DNA of 64,000 nucleotides from Dokdonella_A soli (GTDB lineage: Bacteria; Pseudomonadota; Gammaproteobacteria; Xanthomonadales; Rhodanobacteraceae). Location of the stretch: assembly GCF_039523175.1 (NCBI RefSeq), contig NZ_BAAAEU010000024.1, positions 1 to 64,000 of the forward strand, read 5' to 3'. A program made the translations under genes and the position numbers. Of this stretch, positions 1 to 9,231 are shown in pieces (positions within the stretch are counted from its first letter, which is position 1; the number at the start of each line of letters is the position of its first letter). The notes below the pieces were generated by a model. The model ran no database searches. It had not been told where the DNA came from and saw only the letters and a program-made list of their open reading frames with translations.

Positions 1-2
1 AC

Positions 3-296
3 ACCGCTCAGGTGCTGATGGACTGGTGTACTGCCCAGGGTGTCGAGCTTCGCTACATCCAGTCTGGCAAGCCGAACCAGAATGCCTACATCGAACGCTT
101 CAATAAGACCTACCGCACCGAGGTACTCAACGCGTACCTGTTCGAGAGCTTGGAGCAAATCCGCGAGATCACCGACATCTGGTTGAGCCGCTACAACGAA
201 GAACGCCCGCATGAGGCACTCGGCAACCTGCCGCCGAGTGTCTATCGCGAAGCCTGCGAACGGGCACAACTTTCTCATTTTGAATGCGCTACTTGA
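3..296 (+). CDS. IS3-family transposase OrfB, C-terminal part (runs off left edge)
   Basis: The reading frame is open from the window edge and ends at TGA 294-296, giving the last 97 residues. It carries the end of an rve-type DDE integrase core: the IQSGKPNQNAYIERFN stretch holds the third catalytic acidic residue (the E of YIERF), followed by the LSRYNEERPHEALG motif of IS3-family OrfB. The protein catalyses cut-and-paste or copy-out transposition of its own element. The catalytic start lies outside the window, and no right inverted repeat was located in the following 100 bp, so it is unknown whether the copy is intact. Confidence 0.9.
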   Translation, partial: TAQVLMDWCTAQGVELRYIQSGKPNQNAYIERFNKTYRTEVLNAYLFESLEQIREITDIWLSRYNEERPHEALGNLPPSVYREACERAQLSHFECAT

Positions 297-367
297 CGGG
301 GAAGGCTACGTGCGCGCTTGATTGAGCCGAAATTTCATGTGCGCAGAGCCATGACTGATGGCATATT

Positions 368-383
368 TAAGCGCTTATATAAG
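368..383. promoter_or_regulatory. Overlapping palindromes upstream of marR, possible autoregulatory operator
   Basis: Two perfect 10-bp palindromes overlap here: TAAGCGCTTA (368-377) and CTTATATAAG (374-383). They lie 20-35 bp before the marR start, in an AT-rich patch that could also supply a -10 element. MarR proteins usually bind such short palindromes in their own promoter. The binding role is inferred from position only. Confidence 0.4.
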
Positions 384-402
384 TACCGTTATTCTAAGAC
401 CC

Positions 403-939
403 ATGAAACGCACTCTGGGCACTCAACTGCGCCACTTGATCGATTTGCTCGACGCCGCCGTCGAGGCCGCCTATGCGGAAGCGGGACTGGACTATCGCCC
501 ACGCTACACGCCCGTGATGAAGTCGCTGGCGGAACGTGAACCGCTGACGCTGGGCGATATTGCCAACCTCGCCGGTATCACCCAGCCGGCGGCGACGCAA
601 ACCATCGCGCTGATGCGTGAGCAGGGCTTGGTTCGGGTCACGGCGGGATCCGCAGACGCGCGTCAGAAGCTGATCCGCTTGACCGCCCAGGGGCAGGCGC
701 TGCTGCCGCAATTGCAAGCCTGCTGGCTGGCGACCGAACACGCCGCGCGCGACCTAGAAGCGGAGCTGAGATTGCCGCTGTCGCAAACCCTGGAAAGCGC
801 CATTACAGCACTCAGCGCACGGTCCTTTGGTACGCGTATACGCATCGCGCGTGACGCGCTCGCCAATCGCCGCGGCGACACCGGAGCGAAGCGGACGCGC
901 GTTGCGCACAAGCGCAACGCGCGTCCTTGCTCGCCCTGA
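403..939 (+). CDS. MarR-family transcriptional regulator
   Basis: A 178-residue winged-helix protein. The helix-turn-helix region (about residues 47-75, LGDIANLAGITQPAATQTIA) and the wing with its DAR-type turn (SADARQKLIRLT) are typical of MarR. The ATG at 403 is preferred over an in-frame ATG at 358, because the MarR dimerisation helix begins at MKRTLGTQLRHLID and the earlier ATG lies upstream of the AT-rich palindromic promoter. The C-terminal 20 or so residues are basic and are encoded by a perfect inverted repeat (893-926), so the tail may have been added by that repeat. The next gene is a secreted S41 peptidase on the same strand 69 bp downstream. Target genes and ligand are unknown. 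Confidence 0.85.
   Translation: MKRTLGTQLRHLIDLLDAAVEAAYAEAGLDYRPRYTPVMKSLAEREPLTLGDIANLAGITQPAATQTIALMREQGLVRVTAGSADARQKLIRLTAQGQALLPQLQACWLATEHAARDLEAELRLPLSQTLESAITALSARSFGTRIRIARDALANRRGDTGAKRTRVAHKRNARPCSP
893..926. repeat. Perfect 15-bp inverted repeat inside the marR 3' end
   Basis: The arm GGACGCGCGTTGCGC (893-907) is followed by a 4-nt loop and then its exact reverse complement (912-926). The hairpin is in the coding sequence and ends 13 bp before the stop codon. There is no clean T tract, so it is not a standard intrinsic terminator. It may be a small dispersed palindrome or an uptake/REP-like element. Confidence 0.8.
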
Positions 940-1008
940 CACGTGCCGCCCACGCCCATCACACACGCTGAGTAATCCAGTTAGTCCCCCTAGCCATCGG
1001 AGCTGTCC

Positions 1009-2130
1009 ATGCTGCACACCACCCCCCGCCGTCTACTGCGCCATGGTTGCTGCCTGTTGTGCGCGCTGCTGCCCCTGTCGGCCGCCATCGCGCAATCCAT
1101 TCCCGGCGGACCCGCGCAGGCCGATATGACCGTTGACACCACGCAACGCGACCATGTCGTCGAGGCCCTAATCCAAGCTTTGAATCAGGGTTATGTATTT
1201 CCCGAGCAGGCGCGCAAGATCGAGCAATCTCTGCGTGCGCATCGCAGGCACGGCGACTACGACAAGCTGAGCAGCGCGGAGAAACTCGCGGCTACGCTGA
1301 CCGAGCAGTTGCGCGGCGAAACGAACGACCAACACCTTCTAGTCGTCTACAGCGAGCCAGAGATTCCCGAACAAGATGCCAATCACAAACCCTCTGCCGA
1401 GGAACAGGCCGAGGAATTGGCAGCGATGAAGTCGCATAACTTCGGCATCGAACGCGTCGAGCGCCTGCCATTCAATATTGGCTATCTCGACCTGCGCGCA
1501 TTCGCGCCACCGAAAGAAGCCGCCGGCGCCATCGCAGCCGCCATGACCCTGTTGTCCAATACGCAGTCGCTGATCATCGACCTGCGCAGGAACGGCGGTG
1601 GCGAACCGCCGACCGTCGCCCTGATCGCGAGCTATCTGCTCGACGAGCGCACGCATTTGAACGACATCTATTATCGGGAAGGCAATCGCACCGAACAGAT
1701 GTGGAGCGCGGACTTCGTTGCGGGGTCGCGCTACGGGCAGACCAAGGATGTCTACCTGCTCACCAGCAAGAACACCTTCTCTGCGGCCGAGGATCTGAGC
1801 TACACCCTGAAGAACCTCAAGCGCGCTACCCTGGTCGGCGAGACCACCGGCGGCGGTGCGCATCCCGGCGACTTCGTGCGTATCGACGCTCATTTCAGCG
1901 TCTTCGTGCCCAACGGCCGCTCCATCAGTCCGATCACGCACACCGACTGGGAAGGCAAGGGCGTCACGCCCGACCTCGCGGTGCCGGCCGAAGATGCGTG
2001 CAAGACAGCCCAAATGGCGATACTCAAGAAACTTCTTGGCTCGGAACACAACCCGCGTTCGGTCGCGCGATTGAAGGATAGGATTGCAAAGGTGGAACAA
2101 GAGAATACCGCGGGATCGATGGATCAGTAG
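1009..2130 (+). CDS. Secreted S41-family serine peptidase (IRBP/tail-specific protease-like)
   Basis: A 373-residue protein with a cleavable signal peptide (hydrophobic LLCALLPLSAAIA ending near residue 28), so it acts in the periplasm or outside the cell. An N-terminal helical S41 domain (about 40-110) precedes the catalytic core. LIIDLRRNGGGEPP (188-201) is the substrate-cleft strand. The nucleophile is probably Ser258 in the TFSAAED motif, followed by the GETTGGGA turn (277-284) typical of the retinoid-binding-protein-like branch. There is no PDZ domain, which separates it from CtpA/Prc. No partner genes are nearby, and the substrate is unknown. Confidence 0.88.
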   Translation: MLHTTPRRLLRHGCCLLCALLPLSAAIAQSIPGGPAQADMTVDTTQRDHVVEALIQALNQGYVFPEQARKIEQSLRAHRRHGDYDKLSSAEKLAATLTEQLRGETNDQHLLVVYSEPEIPEQDANHKPSAEEQAEELAAMKSHNFGIERVERLPFNIGYLDLRAFAPPKEAAGAIAAAMTLLSNTQSLIIDLRRNGGGEPPTVALIASYLLDERTHLNDIYYREGNRTEQMWSADFVAGSRYGQTKDVYLLTSKNTFSAAEDLSYTLKNLKRATLVGETTGGGAHPGDFVRIDAHFSVFVPNGRSISPITHTDWEGKGVTPDLAVPAEDACKTAQMAILKKLLGSEHNPRSVARLKDRIAKVEQENTAGSMDQ

Positions 2131-2372
2131 TCCACGCGCCCAAGGCCGAGCATCGTTGCGAACCCCCTCCCTGCTGCGTACTGCGATGGCAATCGCTTCA
2201 GGGACTTCACCGTGAATCGAACCGGTTGCCGGCCCTGGACGATCTTCTCGATGATGTCCGGTGCGAGCAGCGAGCTGTAGTGGATGCGTGCGACGTAGCG
2301 TTCGTCGATATCCTCAGTCTTGGCAATCTCTCGGACCGATGGCATCTCTCCTGAGATGAGTTGCTCGTACAT
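2124..2372 (-). pseudogene. Remnant of a site-specific recombinase C-terminus
   Basis: An 82-residue open frame resembles the C-terminal helical segment found at the end of many serine-recombinase proteins: SGEMPSVREIAK, DERYVARI, LAPDIIEKIVQGRQP. The catalytic N-terminal and zinc-ribbon parts are missing, and nothing upstream on the minus strand continues the frame. It overlaps the end of the S41 gene by 7 bp, tail to tail. I infer a truncated leftover of a phage or transposon recombinase that is no longer functional. Confidence 0.7.
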
Positions 2373-2492
2373 CCCAGTCAGCGTTGCTCAGACCGCCAAG
2401 CAACAGGGTTCGGTCGCGTCAATGAGGCTGCTACAACAAGTGATGCCTCGAACTACGGCGGGGTTCAGTGCGAACCCCGCCGTTCTTCCGAC

Positions 2493-5400
2493 TCAGTGTT
2501 GTGTTGCGGTTACCGGTACCGCAAAGACCGGATGTGTTGCGTCGTTGCTGTCGAGGCACAGCAACGTGGCTGCCGTCGTCTTTCCGGGCGGGAACTTCGT
2601 GCTGTCCACGTTCACGGTTACCGCACCGTTGAGCAGGCCTCCCAACGTCAATGTCGGCGGTGTAGTGGTCAGCCAGGCCGCGCCGCAAGGAGCGATCTGC
2701 TCGATGTGCATGGCCATGCCCGGGAAATCACCGCTCAAGGTGTCATCGGTCCAGTTGCCTGTCGAACCGGTGAAGATCAGGCCGGGATCGATGTTCTGGG
2801 CATTGGTGCCGTTCGCAGCCGTCGACTCGAACCACAGCCAGCCGTTCGCGACGGCACCCGTACCGAACGTCGACGCTTCCAGATAGACCACCATCCAGTA
2901 CTTGCCTGCGGGGAGATTGGTAGGCGTGACGGAAGGCGCAGCGGTCAGATCGAGCGAGATCGTGTTGCCGGCTACGTTCAGGCCAGCCGTGGTTCCGATC
3001 GTCGCAACGTAGTTCCAGAGGTAGCTAGGGGCGACGGTGTCCGGATTTCCACTCGGCACTCCGGCCATGTCGCCGTAGATCTCGAAATGGATCTTCCGCC
3101 CGGCGAAGTTGGTCGCCAGGCTGCCCCTCGATGGTGACAGGACGAATCCAGGGAAGATCAATCTGGACACGTTCGTGCCGGGGATGCTGACCACGAAATC
3201 GTCCGCCGCGTATGCGCCGTGCGGTCCCTTGTCACCCCATTTGTCGGCGAAGAAACCGAAATTGCCCTGGCTCGGCTGATCAATCACGACACCGCTTGCC
3301 GCTGTGGTCGTGTTGTCGTTGGTCTTGGTGACATTGAGCGTCGGGCCACCGATGTTGTTGACGCTGAGTGCCGCGGACGTGGTGGTCTGACCGTTCGCGA
3401 TACTGAGCGCAAGCGGCGACGGCACGGTGGCGATCGCCGGCCTAGGCACCCTGATCGCCATCGGCAAGTGCAGCGGCGACAGGCTGGCATCGCTCGGCGT
3501 GAGAACCATCTCACCGAAATGGAAATTGCCGTCGGCGTTGTATCGGGTCGCGTCAACACGGATGTTCAAGGGCTGGCTGTTCGAGTGTGCCGCAACCGTC
3601 AGGGTCGGCATGCTCGCCGTGGCGGCGACATCCCCCGTGAAGCTCACCGCCCATGTGACCGAGTGATCCTGCGTGCTGCGGAACTTGCGCGTGAACGAAC
3701 ACGTTGTCGTGCTGGTCGGGCCCGTCGTGGAGACGGTGATGCAGGCATCCTTCTGCATGCTGGCAAGATTGAGCGCGCTGGGCCCGATGCTGCCGGGCTT
3801 TCCGGCATTGGCGGGATTGGCGTTCGAGAAGTTCAGACCCGTCTCGTTCATCACCAAACCGGCCCGGCTGGCGACATACGCCTGGATGCGTCCCGAGCCC
3901 CGATCGAAGAAATCGCTGAGCGTCGCGCCATCCGGTTTGGTCAAGCCTGCTTCCGTTGCAGTCATCATGAGCGCCGACTTCACCTCCATCGGTGTCCAGT
4001 CCGAATGCATGCCCATCAGCAGTGCGCCGGTACCGGCCGTATGCGGGGTCGCCATCGACGTGCCATCGTAGAAGTCGACGTTGTTGGCTCCGGCAGGCGT
4101 GCCGTCGTTCGCGACGGACGCCAGGACGGCCACGCCCGGCGCCTGCACATCCGGCTTGATGGCGTCGGTACCGACCGGACCAAGCAGGCTGAAGCTGGCT
4201 AGTTTGTCCGGCTGGGCCGGCAGGCGCGAATTGGCGGGGTAGCCGATATTCATGGCGGTACCCGGATGAGCTGCCGCGTAGACCTCAAGGGCGTTGCCCT
4301 GCCCGCTGCTCGTGGTAAACACCGGAATGGTCTGTGCAGCACCGCTGCTGATGTAGTCGTCGGTCGAATTGACCAGCAGTACCTGGACTGCACCCGCGGC
4401 CTTCGCATTCGCCGCCAGCGCATTCGTGCCGCAAGGGCCGCTCACGAAATGCAAGATGGCCATCTTGCCGGTGAACGTGCCTGATGGAAGCGCAGCGCAA
4501 TCGTTGGCCGCACCGAAGTTCGGACTGACCGCCAGCACGGTCGCAATCGGCCCGCTTGGCTGGGTCGAGTTGGGGGCCGTGTTCATGCCGATTGGACCAG
4601 GTGCACCTGCACCCGAAACCGTCGCGGAGTAACCCAGGGGGCCACCCGTGTGGTTGCCCGCGGCAACCGTCGTGACCCATGGCTCCCAGTGATTTGCTGT
4701 TCCTGGGAGCGTTACCGGTGTGGTCTCGTTGTTGCCCGCCGCCGCCGCGACGAAAATGCCGGCATCGGTGGCTGAGAGGAATGCTTGCGAAACCGGATCA
4801 TTCCAAGGATCGAGGCCGCCGCTGATCGAGTAGTTCAACACATCGACGATGCCGTCCTGGATCGCCTGGTTCGCCGCGGCGGCGAGCGCGGATGTGGAAC
4901 CGTTTCTGTTGTAGAGGCCACGGTAGATCACCAGGTTGGCGTGCGGTGCGACACCCGACAGATGTGCTGTAAAGCTGCCGATGGTGGCGGAACGGCTGTT
5001 GCCGCCAGCGGTGCTGCCGGTGTGGCTGCCGTGGCCATCGAGCGGACTGTCCTCAACGGATTGAGCCGGCTCTTTGGGCTCCTGCACACCCAATTCGTCG
5101 TAGACGCCGATGACCTTGTCATTGCATCCGCCGGCCAGATTGATGCCCTGCACGCCGCATTGACCGATGTAGTGGCCAGAACCCAATGGGTTCTGGATGT
5201 GGTAGCCCTGATCGTCGACGGCTGCAAACGAGGGACTCTTGCTGTTGTAGCCGGTATCGATATTGCCGATGACGACACCGTCGCCTCGATAGCCCAGCAA
5301 CGATTCGAAGCCGTTAGCGAACAGCGTGTCCTGCCCCGCCGGAGTTCCCCACCAGATCGAGGAGGCCCCGATGAAGCCCGGACCGACGTCGCTCGCCTGA

Positions 5401-5909
5401 TGGACGATGTAGTCAGGCGTGACTGAAAGGACGTCGGGCAGCTTTTTCAGCTTCGCAACATCGCTTGCCGAAAGCCCGTCTATCACTGCAGCGTTCAGCG
5501 CATGCGCCATCGTCGATACCACGTTCGGCGTGCGGCCCAACGTCATCGCAATAGCACTCAAGTGGCTGGCCTGCCGGCCCTCGAGGTACTGCCGGTAGTT
5601 CGCCACCGCTGAATTGGCCGAATCGAGGTGCAGTCGGCCCAAGGCTCCGTTCGCCTTGTAGGGACCGACGGCCTGAACGGAGTTTGCCCCCGCCTGGCCC
5701 GCGAAATAGGTTGGTATCGTCTGCTCGACAAACCGCACGATGTAGCGATTCGGAACGGACTCCCGGGCAACTACAGTGGAGCTTCCGGAAGGCCCGTCGT
5801 CCGTGGAAGCCGATCCGGCGAACGCTGGCGCTACGGCCATCCCCGTACTACCAATGATTGTCGCGATTGCTGCTGCCAGCGGCCACTGCCGCGTGAAACG
5901 AACACCCAT
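2493..5909 (-). CDS. Secreted S8-family (subtilisin-like) serine peptidase with PA domain
   Basis: An 1138-residue pre-pro-enzyme. The ATG at 5909 is chosen because AAGGAG lies 8 nt upstream and a signal peptide follows directly (AAAIATIIGSTGMAVAPAFA). An I9-type propeptide (about 50-170) precedes the catalytic domain. The triad is Asp218 (GNIDTG), His296 (DGHGSHTG) and Ser618 (DGTSMATPH), with the oxyanion Asn393 in AAAAGNNE. A PA domain (about 465-560) is inserted before the Ser segment, as in plant-type subtilases and lactocepins. The C-terminal 450 residues hold an Fn3-like region and beta-rich extensions. It is a single-gene unit beside the recombinase remnant and is likely an extracellular nutrient protease. 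Confidence 0.93.
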   Translation of the reverse strand: MGVRFTRQWPLAAAIATIIGSTGMAVAPAFAGSASTDDGPSGSSTVVARESVPNRYIVRFVEQTIPTYFAGQAGANSVQAVGPYKANGALGRLHLDSANSAVANYRQYLEGRQASHLSAIAMTLGRTPNVVSTMAHALNAAVIDGLSASDVAKLKKLPDVLSVTPDYIVHQASDVGPGFIGASSIWWGTPAGQDTLFANGFESLLGYRGDGVVIGNIDTGYNSKSPSFAAVDDQGYHIQNPLGSGHYIGQCGVQGINLAGGCNDKVIGVYDELGVQEPKEPAQSVEDSPLDGHGSHTGSTAGGNSRSATIGSFTAHLSGVAPHANLVIYRGLYNRNGSTSALAAAANQAIQDGIVDVLNYSISGGLDPWNDPVSQAFLSATDAGIFVAAAAGNNETTPVTLPGTANHWEPWVTTVAAGNHTGGPLGYSATVSGAGAPGPIGMNTAPNSTQPSGPIATVLAVSPNFGAANDCAALPSGTFTGKMAILHFVSGPCGTNALAANAKAAGAVQVLLVNSTDDYISSGAAQTIPVFTTSSGQGNALEVYAAAHPGTAMNIGYPANSRLPAQPDKLASFSLLGPVGTDAIKPDVQAPGVAVLASVANDGTPAGANNVDFYDGTSMATPHTAGTGALLMGMHSDWTPMEVKSALMMTATEAGLTKPDGATLSDFFDRGSGRIQAYVASRAGLVMNETGLNFSNANPANAGKPGSIGPSALNLASMQKDACITVSTTGPTSTTTCSFTRKFRSTQDHSVTWAVSFTGDVAATASMPTLTVAAHSNSQPLNIRVDATRYNADGNFHFGEMVLTPSDASLSPLHLPMAIRVPRPAIATVPSPLALSIANGQTTTSAALSVNNIGGPTLNVTKTNDNTTTAASGVVIDQPSQGNFGFFADKWGDKGPHGAYAADDFVVSIPGTNVSRLIFPGFVLSPSRGSLATNFAGRKIHFEIYGDMAGVPSGNPDTVAPSYLWNYVATIGTTAGLNVAGNTISLDLTAAPSVTPTNLPAGKYWMVVYLEASTFGTGAVANGWLWFESTAANGTNAQNIDPGLIFTGSTGNWTDDTLSGDFPGMAMHIEQIAPCGAAWLTTTPPTLTLGGLLNGAVTVNVDSTKFPPGKTTAATLLCLDSNDATHPVFAVPVTATQH

Positions 5910-6234
5910 CACCGTGTCTCCTTCGATTGGCCCCAGATTCCGTCGAACCCGCCGACTCCCCCAGCGGCGCTGCACTACGAGACGTTGATTCATGCCTCTC
6001 CCCGTCTCGTGCCAGCTCATCGACCATTGCCACGCCCTACTACGGGGCAAGCGCCATCACGGCGGCGCCCCGTCACATTTAGTCAATGACGAATGAGCGA
6101 CCCGGTTTTGAAATGGCCATCACTCAGGAGCCCTGTACTCGCTGGATTGCCGGGATTGGCTGGCGCCTTGCCGGAAGGGCCCGTCGACGCAGCGATGCTT
6201 GACGTCGTCCGATGCTGCGCGTACTTTTCCACGC

Positions 6235-6450
6235 GTCGATGGTTTCCATCGCTCTATCCGCATAGAGCGATGGAATTAAAAGGGAAGCCGGTGCGGCCGT
6301 CATGGGCCAATTCCGGCGCTGCCCCGCAGCGGTGTGTGGAAACGACCTTCGCCAGTAGCACTGGTCCCTAAGGACTGGGAAGCGGCGGACACTAGGCGAA
6401 GCGCTGATGCGCTTCACGTCCACGAGCCCGAAGACCTGCCTCGTCCAGGG
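6235..6450 (+). promoter_or_regulatory. Cobalamin riboswitch controlling metE
   Basis: The class-I cobalamin aptamer is recognised by its ordered conserved blocks. A stable hairpin (CCATCGCTCTA, 6246-6256, paired with 6262-6272) leads into AAAAGGGAAGCCGGTG (6278-6293). This is followed by the GCCCCGCAGCGGT region (the B12-box area), the CACTGG/CTGGGAAG/GGACAC series (6359-6392), and the closing AGCCCGAAGACCTGCC (6425-6440). A further perfect hairpin (6501-6524) lies in the expression platform. It sits directly upstream of metE, the B12-independent methionine synthase, which such riboswitches switch off when cobalamin is available to support MetH. Exact aptamer ends are approximate. Confidence 0.93.
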
Positions 6451-6635
6451 AGAGATCCCTGTTTGACCTGGACCTTCCGTGGGGAAGCGGCCGGAGCTCT
6501 CGCACGATGCATTTCCATCGTGCGCGTACTCCCGCGCGCTCGCCACGCAGTTCCGGTTCGCCCGCGGGGGCGAAGGTCGCTGGCGTGACGAATCCCTTGT
6601 CTGTACTTGCAGGCGAGTCGACGCGCGGTTCCTTC

Positions 6636-6665
6636 GTTCCTCACTGCCACTGACGCATGAGGAAT
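6636..6665 (+). promoter_or_regulatory. Putative RBS-sequestering hairpin of the metE riboswitch
   Basis: TTCCTCA (6637-6643) is complementary to TGAGGAA (6658-6664), and the latter contains the metE ribosome binding site 8 nt before the ATG. The loop is 14 nt. This would let the riboswitch act on translation by hiding the Shine-Dalgarno sequence when B12 is bound. No T-rich intrinsic terminator is visible before metE, which fits translational control. The pairing is seen directly; the mechanism is inferred. Confidence 0.55.
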
Positions 6666-6672
6666 TGCATTC

Positions 6673-8964
6673 ATGACTCTTGTTACCAATCTCGGCTTTC
6701 CGCGCATCGGCGCGAAGCGTGAGCTCAAACACGCACTCGAGGCCTACTGGCGCGGCGAAAGCTCGCCGCAGCAGCTGCAGGACATCGCGAAGGATCTGCG
6801 GCACCGACACTGGCGTATTCAACGTGAAGCCGGCGCAGACTCCGTGCCTTGCAACGACTTTTCTTTGTACGACCAGGTCCTCGACATGGCGTTTCTGTTC
6901 GACGCCATCCCCGACCGTTACCGGAAGCTTGCCGATCGCGATCCGCTAGAGGGTTATTTCGCGCTGGCACGCGGGGCGCAGAATGATGAATTCGATTTGC
7001 GCGCCCTCGAGATGACGAAGTGGTTCGACACCAACTACCACTACCTCGTTCCAGAGCTGCAGAGCACCCAGACCTTTCAACTTCGTGGCGACAAGCCGGT
7101 CGCCGAGTACCTGGAAGCGAAGGCGCTGGGCCTCGAAGCGCGTCCGGTGTTGCTGGGTCCCGTCAGTTTTCTAATGTTGGCGAAAACTGTCGATGGGAGC
7201 GATCGCCTGGCACTGTTGGATCGACTGCTGCCCGTCTACATAGAATTGCTCGGTCGACTCAAGGCCGCCGGCACCCAATGGGTGCAGATCGACGAACCCT
7301 GCCTCATCCTCGATCAGGATGCGGACGATCATGCGGCCTATCGCCGTGCTTACGCGGCATTCGCGAATGTGGATCGTCCCAAGCTTGTGCTGACGACTTA
7401 TTTCGGCGCCCTCGGCGACAACCTCAACCTCGCTGTGGACCTGCCCGTCGACGGATTGCATGTCGACCTGGTTCGCGCGCCCGATCAATTGGATGCTGTA
7501 CTCGACGCGTTGCCGGCAGAACGGACGTTGTCACTCGGTGTCGTCGACGGACGCAATATCTGGCGTACCGATCTCGATCGCGCGGTGCCGCTTGTACGCC
7601 GTGCGCATGATCGACTCGGCGGTGACCGCCTGCAGGTCGCGCCGTCTTGTTCACTCTTGCACGTGCCGGTCGATGCAACACTTGAGACGTCGCTTCCCTC
7701 CGACATCCAGTCCTGGCTTTCGTTCGCGCGACAGAAAGTCGAGGAAGTGCGCGCCATCGTCGACGCGCTGAACGGTCTCGTTTCCTCGGTGGATACGCTC
7801 GATGTTGCACGCGAACGGCGAGAGACGCGGAGCACCTCGAAAAGAGTCCACAAACCCCGTGTCGCGGAACGCGTGGCCTCTCTCGAAGCATCGTCCGCAC
7901 GGCGTCGCTCCGCCTATCCGAAACGCCGAGTTCTGCAGGAAGAACGGATGCGGCTGCCGCTATTCCCGACCACGACGATTGGCTCGTTTCCGCAGACACA
8001 TGAAGTGCGAGAGGCGCGCGCGAAGCACAAGTCCGGCAAGCTGTCGGATGCCGCCTATGACGCTTTCCTGGTGGCTGAGACGGAAAAGTGTGTGCGTTTC
8101 CAAGAGGAAATCGGCATCGACGTGCTCGTCCACGGCGAATTCGAGCGCAACGATATGGTTGAGTACTTCGGCGAGCAGCTCGATGGTTTTGCTTTTACGA
8201 AGAATGGCTGGGTACAGAGCTATGGATCGCGTTGCGTCAAGCCCCCCGTCATCTACGGCGATGTCGAGCGTCCGGCGCCAATGACGGTGCGCTGGTCGCA
8301 GTATGCGCAGTCGCTGACCGACAAGCCGATGAAGGGCATGCTGACCGGACCGGTGACGGTACTGCAGTGGTCATTCGTTCGCGATGACCAACCCCGAGCC
8401 GCCACCTGCCGGCAGATAGCACTGGCGCTGCGCGACGAAGTGATCGATCTTGAACGTGCGGGGATTCGCGTGATCCAGATCGACGAACCCGCGTTGCGCG
8501 AAGGTTTGCCATTGCGGCGAGCAGACTGGCAGGTCTATCTGGACTGGGCGGTGGAGTGCTTCCGTATCACAGCGTCGGGAGTTGCCGACGATACGCAGAT
8601 CCACACGCACATGTGCTACTCCGAGTTCAACGACATCATTGACTCGGTCGCGGCGATGGATGCCGACGTGATCTCGATCGAGACCTCCCGCTCGCGCATG
8701 GAGCTGCTCGATGCCTTTGTGAAGTTTCGCTATCCCAACGAGATCGGGCCGGGCGTCTACGACATCCACTCACCGCGCGTGCCATCCGTGGACGAGATGA
8801 CGGAGCTGCTGGAGAAAGCAGGCGCTGTGCTCTTCCCCGAGCAAGTGTGGGTCAACCCGGACTGTGGGCTGAAAACCCGCGGTTGGCCGGAGACGCGCAC
8901 GACGCTCGCCGCGATGGTCGAAGCTGCGCGGCGGTTGCGATCTTCCGTAGAAAAAACAACCTGA
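6673..8964 (+). CDS. metE: Cobalamin-independent methionine synthase MetE
   Basis: A 763-residue enzyme of normal family length. It transfers the methyl group from 5-methyltetrahydrofolate (polyglutamate) to homocysteine, making methionine in the cytosol. The N-terminal barrel begins TLVTNLGFPRIGAKRELKHA. The C-terminal barrel begins near LPLFPTTTIGSFPQT and carries the zinc ligands His646 and Cys648 (HMCYSEF) and Cys731 (NPDCGLKTR). The ATG at 6673 has GAGGAA upstream. The linker between barrels (about residues 385-425) is unusually Arg/Ser-rich. It is preceded by a cobalamin riboswitch, so expression should fall when B12 is plentiful, and it is followed by an intrinsic-type terminator. Confidence 0.98.
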   Translation: MTLVTNLGFPRIGAKRELKHALEAYWRGESSPQQLQDIAKDLRHRHWRIQREAGADSVPCNDFSLYDQVLDMAFLFDAIPDRYRKLADRDPLEGYFALARGAQNDEFDLRALEMTKWFDTNYHYLVPELQSTQTFQLRGDKPVAEYLEAKALGLEARPVLLGPVSFLMLAKTVDGSDRLALLDRLLPVYIELLGRLKAAGTQWVQIDEPCLILDQDADDHAAYRRAYAAFANVDRPKLVLTTYFGALGDNLNLAVDLPVDGLHVDLVRAPDQLDAVLDALPAERTLSLGVVDGRNIWRTDLDRAVPLVRRAHDRLGGDRLQVAPSCSLLHVPVDATLETSLPSDIQSWLSFARQKVEEVRAIVDALNGLVSSVDTLDVARERRETRSTSKRVHKPRVAERVASLEASSARRRSAYPKRRVLQEERMRLPLFPTTTIGSFPQTHEVREARAKHKSGKLSDAAYDAFLVAETEKCVRFQEEIGIDVLVHGEFERNDMVEYFGEQLDGFAFTKNGWVQSYGSRCVKPPVIYGDVERPAPMTVRWSQYAQSLTDKPMKGMLTGPVTVLQWSFVRDDQPRAATCRQIALALRDEVIDLERAGIRVIQIDEPALREGLPLRRADWQVYLDWAVECFRITASGVADDTQIHTHMCYSEFNDIIDSVAAMDADVISIETSRSRMELLDAFVKFRYPNEIGPGVYDIHSPRVPSVDEMTELLEKAGAVLFPEQVWVNPDCGLKTRGWPETRTTLAAMVEAARRLRSSVEKTT

Positions 8965-8976
8965 GTCATGTCGAAG

Positions 8977-9014
8977 TGTCCGCTGCTCGCCTCGGTTGGG
9001 CAGCGGACATTTCC
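8977..9014 (+). terminator. Probable terminator after metE
   Basis: TGTCCGCTGC (8977-8986) pairs perfectly with GCAGCGGACA (9000-9009) across a 13-nt loop, followed by a short TTTCC. It lies 12 bp after the metE stop codon. The T tract is weak, so efficiency is uncertain. Confidence 0.6.
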
Positions 9015-9231
9015 ATCAGGTCGCTTGTCCCGCCACGCGACGGCGCACAGCGCGCATTTCAGGCGCCTCGTGATGAACCAGGGTTTCTGCTCAGGGCACC
9101 CACTCGAGCTCGCTGGTCGCCACGGTCAACCCCTGTCCAGGTTGTTCGCAGTGACGTTGCATTTGATGGTTCGACCCTGTGGGAGCAACCTGACCAGCGA
9201 CAGCCGGACTTTGACACCCGCGCAGTCCTAA

